Assembly (NCBI GenBank): GCA_022984795.1
Contig: JALIHJ010000059.1
Coordinates: 62,001-126,000, forward strand
Length of the DNA: 64,000 nt
From: Fabrea salina
Taxonomy: Eukaryota > Ciliophora > Heterotrichea > Heterotrichida > Fabreidae
Direction of reading: 5' to 3'
Position numbers and translations under genes: made by a program. The stretch's first letter is position 1, and each line of letters begins with the position of its first letter. Shown here piece by piece: positions 28,201-37,700 of the stretch. The notes under the pieces are model-generated. The model worked only from the letters and a program-made list of their open reading frames with translations. It was not told where the DNA came from and ran no database searches.

Positions 28201-29067
28201 TTGCAAGTTCTTTGTGGACAAGAAAATATAGTTTTCTGAGAAAAACAGAACTTGGTAGTTGTAAAACTTTCGAACAAACTGTCTGTTTTTGGTGATCCAC
28301 AAGGACGGGTTCTTGCCTGAGACTGAAGTCACTAAAAACTTTCCGGTGGGAGAAATCTTAGTGTGACCTATGAATCCGTCCTGGCTTTGAATGCTGTTGA
28401 TTAAGTTAAAGGACTCTCGGTCTTTTAGTTCGTAGATCGACACAAACCTTCCAAATGAAACTGCCATGATTTTGCCCGTTTCATTCACAGAGAGCTTTTT
28501 GACGCTTAAACCCAACTCTAGAACTACAGACTTTTCCAGGGTGAAGGGGTCGAGGGTCTTTATGGTCCTTTTGTCCTTTTTGTCGTGGTAAATGAACAAG
28601 CTGAGTTTCACAGAGTAACTCACTTTGCAGTAAGAAAAGTCCGGGATTTCTTTGGACTCACTCTCTTCTGTGCTTATTTTGATGGTCAAAAGGTTGTTTT
28701 TGCTTATGCAAAGCAAAAGTTCGTGATTGGGGTCTAGAAAGATCCTGTCGTAGTGTTCATCGGTTATCTCGCATACCACTCTAGAAGCTAAACCTTTGAT
28801 TTCGTATTCCAAAACGTGGGACTCTGTTAGGAAGTAAGCTTTGCAGCGTACGCGGTCGTAGCAGTAATCAATTATCAACCCACAATTTAAGTTCTCATAC
28901 TTAGAAATGTTGCTGCGGATAAAGTTGTAGTCCATGTCTATGAGAGGACTTCCACTTTGTCGAGACAGGGAAGCTATGTAGCCCCAACCCAAACTAGAAG
29001 GCCTTTTTTCAGTTGAGGTTTTAGGAGTCTTCTCTAGAAGTGGCGTTTTGGGGTCAACAGAAGCCAT
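25228..29067 (-). CDS. WD40-ankyrin-TRP-like ion channel fusion (degenerate WD40)
   Basis: 1279 residues. Residues ~50-650 are beta-rich, with weak WD40-like repeats (for example SPTGKFLVTSVSGKNPSLWI and NFLTYSADGNIKIYRK). An ankyrin-like stretch follows near residues 690-740 (LKKALAGGTSFVISKQNQTP). A six-helix cation-channel domain lies at ~865-1095, with a pore loop SYLLGLGDFSTDG near 1042 and a last helix LIMLNLLISIMGDTF near 1072 that matches TRP channels. The C-terminus is acidic with coiled coil. It is a paralogue of the 34785-38153 gene: same order, same LNLLISI helix and a similar post-helix LEAETLLVWRRDRKN block. It should be a membrane cation channel; ion selectivity and gating are unknown. 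Confidence 0.87.
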   Translation of the reverse strand: MASVDPKTPLLEKTPKTSTEKRPSSLGWGYIASLSRQSGSPLIDMDYNFIRSNISKYENLNCGLIIDYCYDRVRCKAYFLTESHVLEYEIKGLASRVVCEITDEHYDRIFLDPNHELLLCISKNNLLTIKISTEESESKEIPDFSYCKVSYSVKLSLFIYHDKKDKRTIKTLDPFTLEKSVVLELGLSVKKLSVNETGKIMAVSFGRFVSIYELKDRESFNLINSIQSQDGFIGHTKISPTGKFLVTSVSGKNPSLWITKNRQFVRKFYNYQVLFFSENYIFLSTKNLQVSITGLGDLEEVVNINSTKSIKGVLASEERNVLIIVSDYGVQVGKMHTSGVKRVHKFNNEIHYMGQFFDSKVFYGTKDKVVIENFNNKNSQKLEISSLFNAQKIIREDIKMSLNTKLGILFISYCKELVLFDVSEEKILKSLSFEDKIISLGHGEKYSLVVGFQNNTIRLFEDIVNRAHLERRVKLTFKPNIIKALSTGTTELIVLGAIRRHLVCVVDPEPSPPKMDIIHTTSNLTCVRVDKKTNYLFLGEKNGCVEVWKLWNVEERQKLCIVNASNTWITDIMIPKESKNFLTYSADGNIKIYRKTDFEYISELRIFKGEKDFFPGNLLKSVGDCLYISYERSVYSIPNPISTRYLVGPSAEKEEYFKYLHAIMKRENPVHDPRMDSFCIFPKRINTLHFFVTFGMTEHLKKALAGGTSFVISKQNQTPLTIAIKNKNSECINAIIKYLKKKCKKKLIQLGLDHDQIVELNEVAPAYLTEFYEIALIKDTSGFLPDTCSDQVYLPVISASDDNRVIDLSNFTEPENFKTDGLAIEFKNSAISLNLESGSSDSIEFLKSINNSPIEDILTTNYIGTLLDYKWQNLKWILFGQGLLYLIYLVILSVYTGFMRGSDSLMIPLFIVNFVLLAYEGFQIYVLRSSYWKDKWNWIDFFRSVTFIVYAVIVWIDTNEKHYNWLLVGIVVLSWIRGITYFRLFSNTRYMVNLISEVFKDMISFLILLFYSIIAFSFISMSLQEDGYDKETFSRLFINSYLLGLGDFSTDGFGIIQWIVFFLASLINTLIMLNLLISIMGDTFQKVQENNLLADRKELIDMILEAETLLVWRRDRKNYKYLQVCNEKDFYSTSSNWIGRIKTIKKKITSSQKAVIEKIYSNERRIQEVVESYVQEYTEKLERNLMEFIEQRLNRAESGSHSTPQMRLLQTVKNEELSEEEVSDDSEEESREKSSIENSEEEKLIDVYSDLFAGKIGSMLAMGTVNSEVSLEPSPRDLS

Positions 29068-29115
29068 TTATAAACACAATAGACTTTTTCTAGTTTCAAT
29101 TTTTGTGAATATAAA

Positions 29116-30381
29116 ATGTACTCTAGCACCATAAGAAGGTTTTTCAGAAGAAGCTCCCTGCTCCAGCGCATAGAAACCTTTTTGATTCCCCAGCCAGGGG
29201 AAGGAATAGCTGAGGTAGAGATCCTCAAGTGGCTTGCTAGTCCTTCAGACAAAGTTTCAGAGTATCAAATTCTGTGCGAAGCCAGAAGCGACAAAGGGTT
29301 CATCGAGTACAAAAGTCCTTACGAAGGAGTCATCACAGAAATACTTAAACAGCCAGAACAAATGGCTGAGATTGGGGAAGCTCTTTACAAAATCGAGATT
29401 GACGACCAAAAGTACCCCCCCAAACAGTCCCACAAAAAACCTACTGAAAAAAAAACCGAACCTGAAAACCCCCAGCCACAGAAGAAGTCTTTGGACACAT
29501 ACGAAAAAGTACTTACAACCCCTGCTGTAAGGCACATCGCTAAGTCCAAAGGAATTGACTTAAGCAAAGTAAAAGCTACCGGAAAAGGAGGCAGAGTTTT
29601 AAAGGAAGACTTAATCGCTTACATGGAACAAGGTTCTGCCCAAGCCGCACCGCACCCTACACCACAAACTGCCCAAGTGCAACCTACTCAAGAGGACCAA
29701 GTAATTAAGGTGTCTTCAATCCAAAAAGCCATGATTAAGTCTATGACTGAGTCTTTGTCCATTCCGCACCTTACCCTAATGGAAGACATCTTCATGGACA
29801 ACTTAATAGAACTCAGGAACTCACTTAAAAAAGACTCAGATGTTAAAATTACTTACTTGCCTTTCTTCATGAAAGCTGTTTCAGTTGCACTCAGGAACTA
29901 CCCCATTATGAACTCTGTTCTTCTAGACAACAAATCTGAAATCTTACTGAAGTCCTCCCACAACATCAGCTTTGCAATGGACTCGCCTATAGGCTTGCTA
30001 GTTCCCAACGTTAAGAACTGCCAAAACCTTTCGATCTACGAAATAGCTAAGGAACTCGAAAGACTCCAGTCTTTAGGAAACCAAGGCAAGATTTCAGAAG
30101 AAGACCTAAGTGAAGGCACCATAAGCCTTTCCAACATTGGAAGCATCGGAGGCACCTACGCACGGCCTGTGCTGTACTCGCCCCAAGTGTTTATAGGGGC
30201 TTTAGGAGCTACTCGGCCCAGACTTGAAAAACTAAACGGAGAAATCTTAGAAAGGCAAGTGCTCACTACTTCTTGGTCAGCTGATCACCGAATCATAGAC
30301 GGAGCAACTACTGCTAGGTTCGTGCAGCGCTGGAAGGAACTTATAGAGAACCCAACCCAGATGCTTCTTCATTTAAGATAA
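29116..30381 (+). CDS. DBT: Dihydrolipoyl acyltransferase E2, branched-chain 2-oxoacid dehydrogenase type
   Basis: 421 residues. A basic mitochondrial presequence (MYSSTIRRFFRRSSLLQRIE) leads into one lipoyl domain (residues ~22-95: PQPGEGIAEVEILKW ... CEARSDKG, with the lipoyl-Lys in SDK). A peripheral-subunit-binding domain is near 135-172 (TPAVRHIAKSKGIDLSKV) and the acyltransferase domain covers ~195-421, with the catalytic motif SWSADHRIIDG near the end. The EGI-EV, W and CE-SDK pattern fits the branched-chain complex better than pyruvate or 2-oxoglutarate E2. It would transfer acyl groups from lipoate to CoA in valine, leucine and isoleucine breakdown. Confidence 0.9.
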   Translation: MYSSTIRRFFRRSSLLQRIETFLIPQPGEGIAEVEILKWLASPSDKVSEYQILCEARSDKGFIEYKSPYEGVITEILKQPEQMAEIGEALYKIEIDDQKYPPKQSHKKPTEKKTEPENPQPQKKSLDTYEKVLTTPAVRHIAKSKGIDLSKVKATGKGGRVLKEDLIAYMEQGSAQAAPHPTPQTAQVQPTQEDQVIKVSSIQKAMIKSMTESLSIPHLTLMEDIFMDNLIELRNSLKKDSDVKITYLPFFMKAVSVALRNYPIMNSVLLDNKSEILLKSSHNISFAMDSPIGLLVPNVKNCQNLSIYEIAKELERLQSLGNQGKISEEDLSEGTISLSNIGSIGGTYARPVLYSPQVFIGALGATRPRLEKLNGEILERQVLTTSWSADHRIIDGATTARFVQRWKELIENPTQMLLHLR

Positions 30382-30392
30382 GTCTTAGTAAT

Positions 30393-30926
30393 ATGGACTC
30401 GTTAGAAGTAGAGTACACTCTTTTGCAAAAGCCAGACATCAAAGCCTACGAAATACCTCCTTCAGCAAGGTCAACTGGGCACTTAGCAGAGGAGTGGACT
30501 AAACAAATACTCCACGGAAAACTTAAAGTCAGCGCCTGCGGTAAAACTTGTTTGATTCAGCTACTCACCAAAGACAACCAGTTGTTTGTAGCTTGTCCTG
30601 TAGACCCTCTTGACGTTGAAAAATCAGTTGAAAGAGTTCGCGATAGCACTCGGTACTTTGTGTTAAGAGTAGTGGGGCCTAATGGACAGCACGCGTTTAT
30701 CGGAATGGGTTTTGACGAGCGAAACGACGCTTTTGACTTTTGGGCTAGTTTAGTTGACTTTGGCTCGCAAATCAAGCAAGAAGAAAAAGCCAGTGAAACT
30801 TCTGAGAGCAGTCCGGACCTTTCTCACTTACAACTTAACCAAGGACAAACTATTTCTTTGGGAGGGGCTGCTAAAAAGCCTAAGTCTTCAGGAAAAGGCC
30901 TTATTAAGCTCCAACCACCTAAGTGA
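30393..30926 (+). CDS. NECAP: NECAP-like endocytic adaptor-binding protein
   Basis: 177 residues. Residues ~1-130 form the NECAP PH-like domain: LEVEYTLLQKPDIKAYEIPP, GKTCLIQLLTKDNQLFVACP, the RDSTRYFVLRVV strand and the HAFIGMGFDERNDAFDFWAS signature, all aligning with human NECAP1/2. The acidic tail is short and ends in a basic Lys-rich stretch, without an obvious WxxF AP2-ear motif. NECAPs bind AP-2 and regulate clathrin-coat assembly. It starts 11 bp after the E2 stop on the same strand and ends with TGA, direct evidence that TGA is a stop in this genome. Confidence 0.92.
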   Translation: MDSLEVEYTLLQKPDIKAYEIPPSARSTGHLAEEWTKQILHGKLKVSACGKTCLIQLLTKDNQLFVACPVDPLDVEKSVERVRDSTRYFVLRVVGPNGQHAFIGMGFDERNDAFDFWASLVDFGSQIKQEEKASETSESSPDLSHLQLNQGQTISLGGAAKKPKSSGKGLIKLQPPK

Positions 30927-30933
30927 TAATTTA

Positions 30934-32097
30934 TTAGATGTCATCTATGTCGACTTCTTCTTGGTTGAGTTGAGTCATGATATCTGAGGAGGGTGCTTTG
31001 GGTTCTTCAGACACTTCAGGTTGGGGTGCTTTGGGTTGAGGCATTTCTTGGGGTTCCTGGGGTTCTTCTTCACTTTCGCTTTCTTCTTCACTGTCGCCTT
31101 CTTCTTCTTCAGCGTTTTCAAGCCAGTCTAAGAATTCAGAAGCAAGTTCTTTGAGGGTTTGGAGCTTTCTTTCAGAGTAAGTAATCATTTCTTCGTTGAA
31201 CACAGCCTGGTCGTTGTGCCACTTGAGCAAAAAATCTTCAGCCAGCAAGTCGTGGTCGTAGAAGTACTTAAGTGCAGTGGGGACCTTTTTGTGGAAGCTT
31301 TCGTCAGGCACGTACACTGCTGCAAAGGCTGAAAGCAAGTCTTCTTGCAAGCTTTTGACTTCTTGTTTGAGAAGCCTAACCATTTCTTCTTGCTGCATCA
31401 GCTTCAACAAAGCCCCTCCAAAAAGTCCTTTAAGCACCACGTAGAACTTAAGGTCTGCTTCGAACCGCCAAGCCAAAGAAATATTGCTGATTTCTTGGAC
31501 AAGTTCTTCTAAAGGTTTGTTTTCAGCTGCCGCCAGTCGAGAAATGGCTTCTTGAACTACTTCGCTGTCCAGAGTGATTTTTTCTTCAGTCTTTTTAGAC
31601 TTGCGGGATTTTTTGTGCTTTTTGGGCTCAGTGACTTGCTGTGAAGAGCTCATGGTGGACTTAGGAGGGGGGTTCTTGGCAATGTAGCTGCAAATCTTGT
31701 GAGTCATGTCCATAGGGGCAACGTGCCCGCAGCTCCTGCAGTCCATAAACAAGTCGCGCTTCTTCTTAACATTGATGTTGATTTCAGGAAGGTGGCACTT
31801 AGGACACAGAACAAACTTTTCAATGAATTTGTCCAGAGTGCTTTGCAGGTCGCCTTGGCGGTGGGATCCGTTAAGAAGTGCTTTGGACTCAGCTTGCAGG
31901 TACTTAGACTGGGCACCCATTTCAGCTCCGAAGAACCGAAGGGGGTACTCGGGCGGGACTCCGAGACTTCGGGCGACGTCGGCTATGTTGGGGATGTTCG
32001 TTCGGATTCCGTTGCCTCTTCCTTCTACTTTGATCCGCAGAGCAGGCATCTTGTATCGGTAGCTTGGGTCTTCGATGTATGATGGAATGTTCAACAT
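30934..32097 (-). CDS. EIF5: Translation initiation factor eIF5
   Basis: 387 residues. The N-terminal GAP domain (residues ~1-150) has RYKMPALRIKVEGRGNGIRT with the catalytic-type Arg seen in eIF5, then YPLRFFGAEMGAQSK and a four-Cys zinc ribbon CPKCHLPE ... CRSCG. A basic linker leads to a W2-type HEAT domain (~190-330) and an acidic C-terminus rich in E, as in eIF5 of other eukaryotes. eIF5 is the GTPase activator of eIF2 during start-codon selection. The gene is divergent from the intron-bearing coiled-coil gene with a 94-bp gap, one of the longer intergenic spaces in this half of the window. Confidence 0.95.
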   Translation of the reverse strand: MLNIPSYIEDPSYRYKMPALRIKVEGRGNGIRTNIPNIADVARSLGVPPEYPLRFFGAEMGAQSKYLQAESKALLNGSHRQGDLQSTLDKFIEKFVLCPKCHLPEININVKKKRDLFMDCRSCGHVAPMDMTHKICSYIAKNPPPKSTMSSSQQVTEPKKHKKSRKSKKTEEKITLDSEVVQEAISRLAAAENKPLEELVQEISNISLAWRFEADLKFYVVLKGLFGGALLKLMQQEEMVRLLKQEVKSLQEDLLSAFAAVYVPDESFHKKVPTALKYFYDHDLLAEDFLLKWHNDQAVFNEEMITYSERKLQTLKELASEFLDWLENAEEEEGDSEEESESEEEPQEPQEMPQPKAPQPEVSEEPKAPSSDIMTQLNQEEVDIDDI

Positions 32098-32191
32098 TTT
32101 AGGTTGGCAGCATAAATTATATCCACATTTGCTTAGGGACTTAAAGGTTTGTAAGACTAAGTAATGAAGTAAATTAATTAACTGTTAGTAA
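32098..32191. promoter_or_regulatory. Divergent intergenic region between eIF5 and coiled-coil gene
   Basis: This 94-bp AT-rich spacer lies between two divergent start codons and should hold both promoters. It contains TATA-like stretches (AAATTATAT near 32115; TAAATTAATTAA near 32170). No other element is recognised. Confidence 0.4.
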
Positions 32192-33652
32192 ATGAATCCG
32201 ATTACAGAGCACCTTTACCATAAAATAGGATTTTTCTCGCTGCACAACGTAAAAGTAATCCCTAGTTAGACCATTGACAAACTGTTATCCTCAACAGAAA
32301 ATCAAATAACTAATCAACTCGAAAACAACCAACTAAAGATCAAAAACACCCAGGACATAACTCCTTTACTCAGAAAGTACAGACACAAACTAACCTACGC
32401 AGAAGACTTCATCAAAAAACAAAAACTCCAAGAAGCCAAGCACCAAAAACAAGTCCTCAGCAAAAAACTCGAAACCTTCGACCAAAGCATTCAAATGCTC
32501 CAAGAACCCAAACCTTCCTTTAACAAAGTCTCTTCGCTAAGGTCTTTTTCCCCAGAAAACTCCCGTCAAACTGAGTTCAAAAAGCTTTCAAAACGCCTAA
32601 AACAAGAAAAAGACCGCATCAGAAAACTAAAAGAAGAAGACGCTAAACTCCGAGAACAAAAACTCATCAACATAATTGAACAACAAGAAAAACTCCAAAA
32701 AGAACAACAACTAAAAGCCCAACAACAAAGACAACAAAAAATCCAAGAAATGCACCAAAAGTCCATTTTGCGCAAAAAAGAACTTGAGTCCCACAAAAAG
32801 ATACTCAGAGAAAAACCTGAGTTCGAAAAACCCCTTTACGTGAAACTTGAAGAAAACTTTAAAAACAACTTCGAACTCCCTGAACTCGAAAGACGCAAAG
32901 CTGAACTCGCCAAAAAACGACTTAACTCCTCTATCAACCACGAAGAAATCAAAAACCACAAAACAAGGTACCAACAAGTACAACAAGAAAACGAACAACG
33001 ACGCAAAAAACAACTAGAAAGCAACTCGATAGACAACAGTGTCCACTCAAGCATGCAAACTAAAAGTTACCAGTCAGTAATAGAAGAAACCCAGTCCAAA
33101 AAGACCGCCCAAACTCAACGAGAAGAACTCCGCAAACAAATGCTCAGCAAGCAAAGACAGTACGGAAACCTCGTAAGAGAAATGTTTGTTCCGCGAATAG
33201 ACCCTTTTAAGAAAAAAGAAATCCAACTCAGAAAAGAAGCTATGTCCCTCAAACGCCCCAGACCCATCAGAAGGGAAGAAAGTTCGTTGCAGCGTCTCTC
33301 ACACGTAGAACACAAACTCAGAAAAAGACCTGTTGCCAAAAGCACCACTCCTAACATTGAACGCAAAAAGAGTTATGTAGACTACTTAGCTTTACGCAGA
33401 AACGAAAGGAAAAAGTTCGACGAGGAACTTAAACATTACTATGAAAAAGCTAAAGTTGAATTAGGCAGTGCAAATGACTATGAGTCCCTTAAAGGCTCTA
33501 TAGAAAAAGCTGATAAAGTTCTTAAGAAAGGAGAGTACATGATAAAGTCTTCTTCACCCACTAACTTTTATGGAATTCAACTTGAAGAAAACATTAACCA
33601 GACCTTGCTTGAGTCTGTCAGGGCTAAACTGCAGTTTTTAACTATTAATTAA
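32192..33652 (+). CDS. Lys/Gln-rich coiled-coil protein with a 15-nt intron
   Basis: Two exons, 32192-32254 and 32270-33652, giving 481 residues. Without splicing the frame meets a TAG inside the intron. With it removed, the ATG at 32192 (MNPITEHLYHKIGFFSL) joins the long downstream frame in phase. The product is very rich in Lys, Gln and Glu, with long coiled coil from ~80 to ~230. A basic segment around KQRQYGNLVREMFVPRIDPF recalls short conserved motifs in axonemal or centriolar coiled-coil proteins, though I cannot name a family. The codons of residues ~60-240 are unusually A- and C-rich and T-poor (CAAAAACAA-type runs). The stop region overlaps the end of the convergent thioesterase gene by 8 bp. 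Confidence 0.82.
32255..32269 (+). other. 15-nt spliceosomal intron, phase 0
   Basis: The sequence GTAATCCCTAGTTAG sits exactly between codons 21 and 22 of the coiled-coil gene, begins GTAA, ends TAG and carries the only stop in the reading frame. Its length matches the 15-nt introns known from Stentor. Confidence 0.88.
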
Positions 33653-34772
33653 GATAAGGCAGCACTAGCTTTTTAATGTCTTCAAAAGTGAACTCTAAGT
33701 GGTTGCCTTCAATGGAGTGGAGTACTATTTTTTGGGAAAGTGCTTTTAAGCCTAAGTAGTTGTTTAGGTAGTCTTGAGTGAGGTTCATAGGTACTACTTG
33801 TCTAGTGTTGACTTTGTAGTAACCAAACCACTCACTTTCAGGGGGGTCCACTACAGTGTCTTCTTGGAACTTTACTAACACCATTTGGTCGATCTGAGCT
33901 AGCTTCTTCACGTAGTTCTCGTTTATAGTTTTTTCGTTGTTAGCTTGAGCTAAGAAGTTACTTTTCTCAAGGTAAGTTTGGTAGTCGAACTGGTCCTTGA
34001 AGTACCCTGCTGGGCCAAAGTGTCTTTGCACTAGCGAGTTGTAAACTCCTATGTCTGCTATGTAATTGATGATATCGCAGAAGAACCCTGCTTTGCAGTT
34101 AGGCAATGTAGCTACTCCCATGTGGGGTCCTCCAAGTGTAACTAACGAGTGCACAGTTAAGTTACACTGCTCAGCCACTGCCCTAGCAATGAGGCCTCCC
34201 TGAGAAAGGCCCATAACGTGCAGTCCTTGTTGGAAGTAAGGGTTCTTCTGCAGGCTTTCACAAGCTTCTTGAGCTTGTTGGTTAAAAGGCATCAGCCAAG
34301 AAGAAACTGGGCCGGAGCCTATTTCTACACACTCAGTGTGGACTCCTCTTTCTTGCTGCATGTAAGCAGTGAAATTCTTCATTCCTGGGAAGCAACAACA
34401 GTCTCCCAGTCCGTGGAATATCGCAAGTGGGATCTCTGATTTAGAACTTCCAGGTTTCCCGGGGCTGAACTTAAGCACCGTTTCAGAAACCTCAGCAAAC
34501 TTATGGCGGATCTCAGTTCCAACTGAAAGCCCGTTTGAGTAGGTGTAAGATTCTTTTTTGGGGATTGAAAAGTCTACTTCTGACAAAAGGTTTTTTGTTC
34601 GCTCCATTCTGCAGGCTGATGCGTAGTCGTATAGGTTTTTCTTGTGGTTTTCAGAGAACTCTACAGAAGGGCAGTTGGTAAAGTCGTATTCTAGGTCAGC
34701 TCCTCTCAGAATGCCTTTTAAAAACTCTTCGTAGGCATAAGCTGCCCCGAGCAGTATCCAAATTATTCTCAT
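33645..34772 (-). CDS. PPT1: Palmitoyl-protein thioesterase (PPT1-like)
   Basis: 375 residues. A signal peptide (MRIIWILLGAAYA) directs it to the secretory route, as expected for a lysosomal lipase-fold enzyme that removes palmitate from cysteines. The alpha/beta-hydrolase landmarks are present: FHGLGDCC oxyanion strand, nucleophile elbow GLSQGGLIARA, catalytic Asp in EDTVVDPPESEWFG, and catalytic His in GNHLEF. GGPHMGVATLPNC and the FGPAGYFKDQF stretch match PPT1. An extra N-terminal ~110 residues before the hydrolase core are not typical of animal PPT1. Its stop overlaps the tail of the convergent gene by 8 bp. Confidence 0.92.
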   Translation of the reverse strand: MRIIWILLGAAYAYEEFLKGILRGADLEYDFTNCPSVEFSENHKKNLYDYASACRMERTKNLLSEVDFSIPKKESYTYSNGLSVGTEIRHKFAEVSETVLKFSPGKPGSSKSEIPLAIFHGLGDCCCFPGMKNFTAYMQQERGVHTECVEIGSGPVSSWLMPFNQQAQEACESLQKNPYFQQGLHVMGLSQGGLIARAVAEQCNLTVHSLVTLGGPHMGVATLPNCKAGFFCDIINYIADIGVYNSLVQRHFGPAGYFKDQFDYQTYLEKSNFLAQANNEKTINENYVKKLAQIDQMVLVKFQEDTVVDPPESEWFGYYKVNTRQVVPMNLTQDYLNNYLGLKALSQKIVLHSIEGNHLEFTFEDIKKLVLPYLN

Positions 34773-34784
34773 ATTATTATAAGG

Positions 34785-37700
34785 TTATTCAGTCTTTAGA
34801 AAATCCAGTACTTGGTCAAGCTTTTTTTCTATGTGCTGGACTCTTTGAGTGAGTGTTTTGGAAACTTGAGGAATTTCGTCAGTTTTGGTTTTGATAGCTT
34901 TAATATCTTTGTGGAGTTTTCTAACTCTGCTTTCCCACTCTTCGTTTTCTCCTTCTTCAAAGTACTCCTCTAAAAAGTATAGGTACTGCCAGTCTTTTCT
35001 GTTTCTCCTCCAAAACAAGCTGTTCTCTACTTCTAGTATCTCTCCTAGTCTAATTCTCGTGTCCGACTCCTTTTTCTCGTAAGTTATTCTGTCAAACGAC
35101 TCTGAAATTATCGATATCAGTAAGTTAAGCATAACTATGAGGTTCAGAACTGACCCTAAAATAAACAGAGTCCACTGCAGTTCATCAAGTTCTGAACTTT
35201 CTAGGTTTCCAAGAAGCAAGTTATAGGAAACCTTAAATGACTCCCAAAAGTTTACTTCGTTAGTTGTGCCTAACATAGCACAGTAAGCCAGCACAAAATA
35301 AACCAGTATTCCTAGGAACCCTCTGATGTCTTTGGCCACCTCTTGGATTAACCAAATGTAGTACCTTGTAGAGTCCAGGACCTTAAATGCATTGACTCCT
35401 TCAAGCCAGAAAAACAGACTTGTAACTAAAGTTAAAGCGTTAGCTGAGTTCAGGTTGTCGAAGTCTGATGATATTGAAAAATATACCCAAAGGTACCCTA
35501 AAATAAGTCTAAGCATGTCTAAGTAGTTCTTGAGTAAATAGAAGTAACTGACTCCTGAAGAATACAACTGGGCTACTTCGAAAATAGTCAACAAAAAGTT
35601 AACTAGTAAAAAAGCACCTGCAAGTACTTGCTGAGTCGAAGTTTGACTTGAAAAAGTAATTCCTGTAATAAGCACTACATTTACCAGACTGAGCAGTGCT
35701 AGCACCCAAAGTGTCCATTTAAACTTGCTCCACTTATAGTTGACTAGAGTCTGCACAAACTGACTTCGCAAGCATTCAGCCCGCTCAGTGCCTTTAAGAG
35801 CCCTAAGAACTTCCAAGCTGTTCTGAGAACCTTCTAGAAAGTTGAACTTAAAGTTAGTGCGACCTACTTTAACGTCTCTAAGCTCAGCTAGTTCCTGGGA
35901 GGAGCAGCTGAGTAAGTCTGTTTGAGTTTTGTCGTAGATAGGCAACTTGTCTACTTTGATTGGCTTCACGGTTTCAAAAGTAAACGCTTGGCATAAAGAA
36001 GTTAGATGGGGTGAGTTGGTTTGAAGTACTTTAGGCAAGTCTCTGCCAATTCTAGAAAGCATTCGTCTCTTTTTTTCTTGGTCTTCTAGGTTCTTAATAT
36101 ACTTAAGAATTACTTCAGTGCACCTTTTCTTGTTTCTTTCGAGTGAAATGCTTAGTGGAGTCTTTCCTTCTGCAGACTCCAAAAAGTGGCACCCTGCTTC
36201 CAGTGCTTTTTGAAGCATTTCTTCCCTTCCTTGGTGAGCAAGCACGTGAAGGATGTTGATTCTCTGAGGCATAAGTGTTATTTCGTTGATGCTTTTGTTG
36301 TATTGGGTAGTTTTGCAAGTGGCTAGTTTCTTAAAGGCGTGTATTCCCAGGTCAGATCCTGGAAGAAATCTGTAGTTGTAACTGAGTTTAGTGAGTTTAA
36401 TTGTATTGTCTTTAGAGCCAGATACTAGCCAGTCACTACTTTTCATTAGAGAAGTCACTTGGTTTCTATGCACTTTTATAACTCCTACTTGTTCTCTAGT
36501 GTCTAAGTTCCAGAACCTTATGGTATTATCCGCAGAAGCCGAAGCTAAGTAGTCGCCAACCACTTCCAAACTCCATACTCGGTCACTGTGGCCTTCAAGA
36601 GTGGCTACTTCTTTGTTGGTGTTTAAATCCCATATTCTGATTGTAGTGTCTGTAGACCCTGACACCAAGTAGTTTCCAGTTGCTGCCAAGCATATAACCC
36701 AACCAGTATGTCCTTCGAAAGTAATTATTTCTTCTCTGGTGCTTATATCCCAAAACTTTATTGTAGTGTCTTGCGACCCTGATACCAAGTAGTTTTCAAC
36801 TACTAGTAAACACAAAACAGCACCACTGTGCCCTCCCAGAACTGCTAGTTCTTGTTTGGTTTCTAAGTTCCAGAGTCTGATTGTTTTGTCTCTAGACCCT
36901 GAAGCCAGATACCTTCCAAATTTTACAACAGTCCAAACCCAGTCTTGGTGCCCTTCCAAAGTAAAAGTTTCTTGCATGGTTTCAATGCTCCAAAACTTGA
37001 TTTTATGGTCATCAGACCCTGAAACTAATTGGCCATTAATAGGTTCTAGACAAAAGACTGTGCCTTCATGACCGTTTAAAACGCCTATCTCTCTCAGAGT
37101 GTTTTTATTCCATAGTTTAATTGTTGTGTCTTGCGATCCAGAAACTAAGTAGCCACTGACTTCGGTTAAAGAATAAACAAAATCATTATGGGCTTTTAAC
37201 TCAGTAACTTCTTTTTTAGTGTTTAGGCTCCAGACTCTGACTGTTTTGTCTGAAGACCCTGATATTAGGTAACCCTTTTGGATTGCTAAGCACTCTACTG
37301 GGTTAGTATGCTCTTCAAGACTAGCCACTTCTTCCTGTGTTTGGATGTTCCACACTTTAATTGTTCTATCACAGAACGCCGAAATCAGATAACCATCCAT
37401 GGTTGCTAAACTAGTGACCCATGAAAAACTGCCTCTTAGAACAGTCAACTCACTCATTGATTCTAAGCTCCAAAACCTGATTGTATTGTCTCGGGAACCC
37501 GATACTACTTGGTTGTTGACAGTGCTTAAGCTTGTTACTGGACCCATGTGCCCTCTTAATGTTTCTATTTGTTCTTTGTTTTCTATGTTCCAGACCCTTA
37601 TGGTTTCATCATTAGAACCAGAAACTAAGTACCCGCTAAATTCTACTATGCACATGACCCAGTCAGTGTGGCCTTTTAAAGCACATACTTCCTTCTTGGT

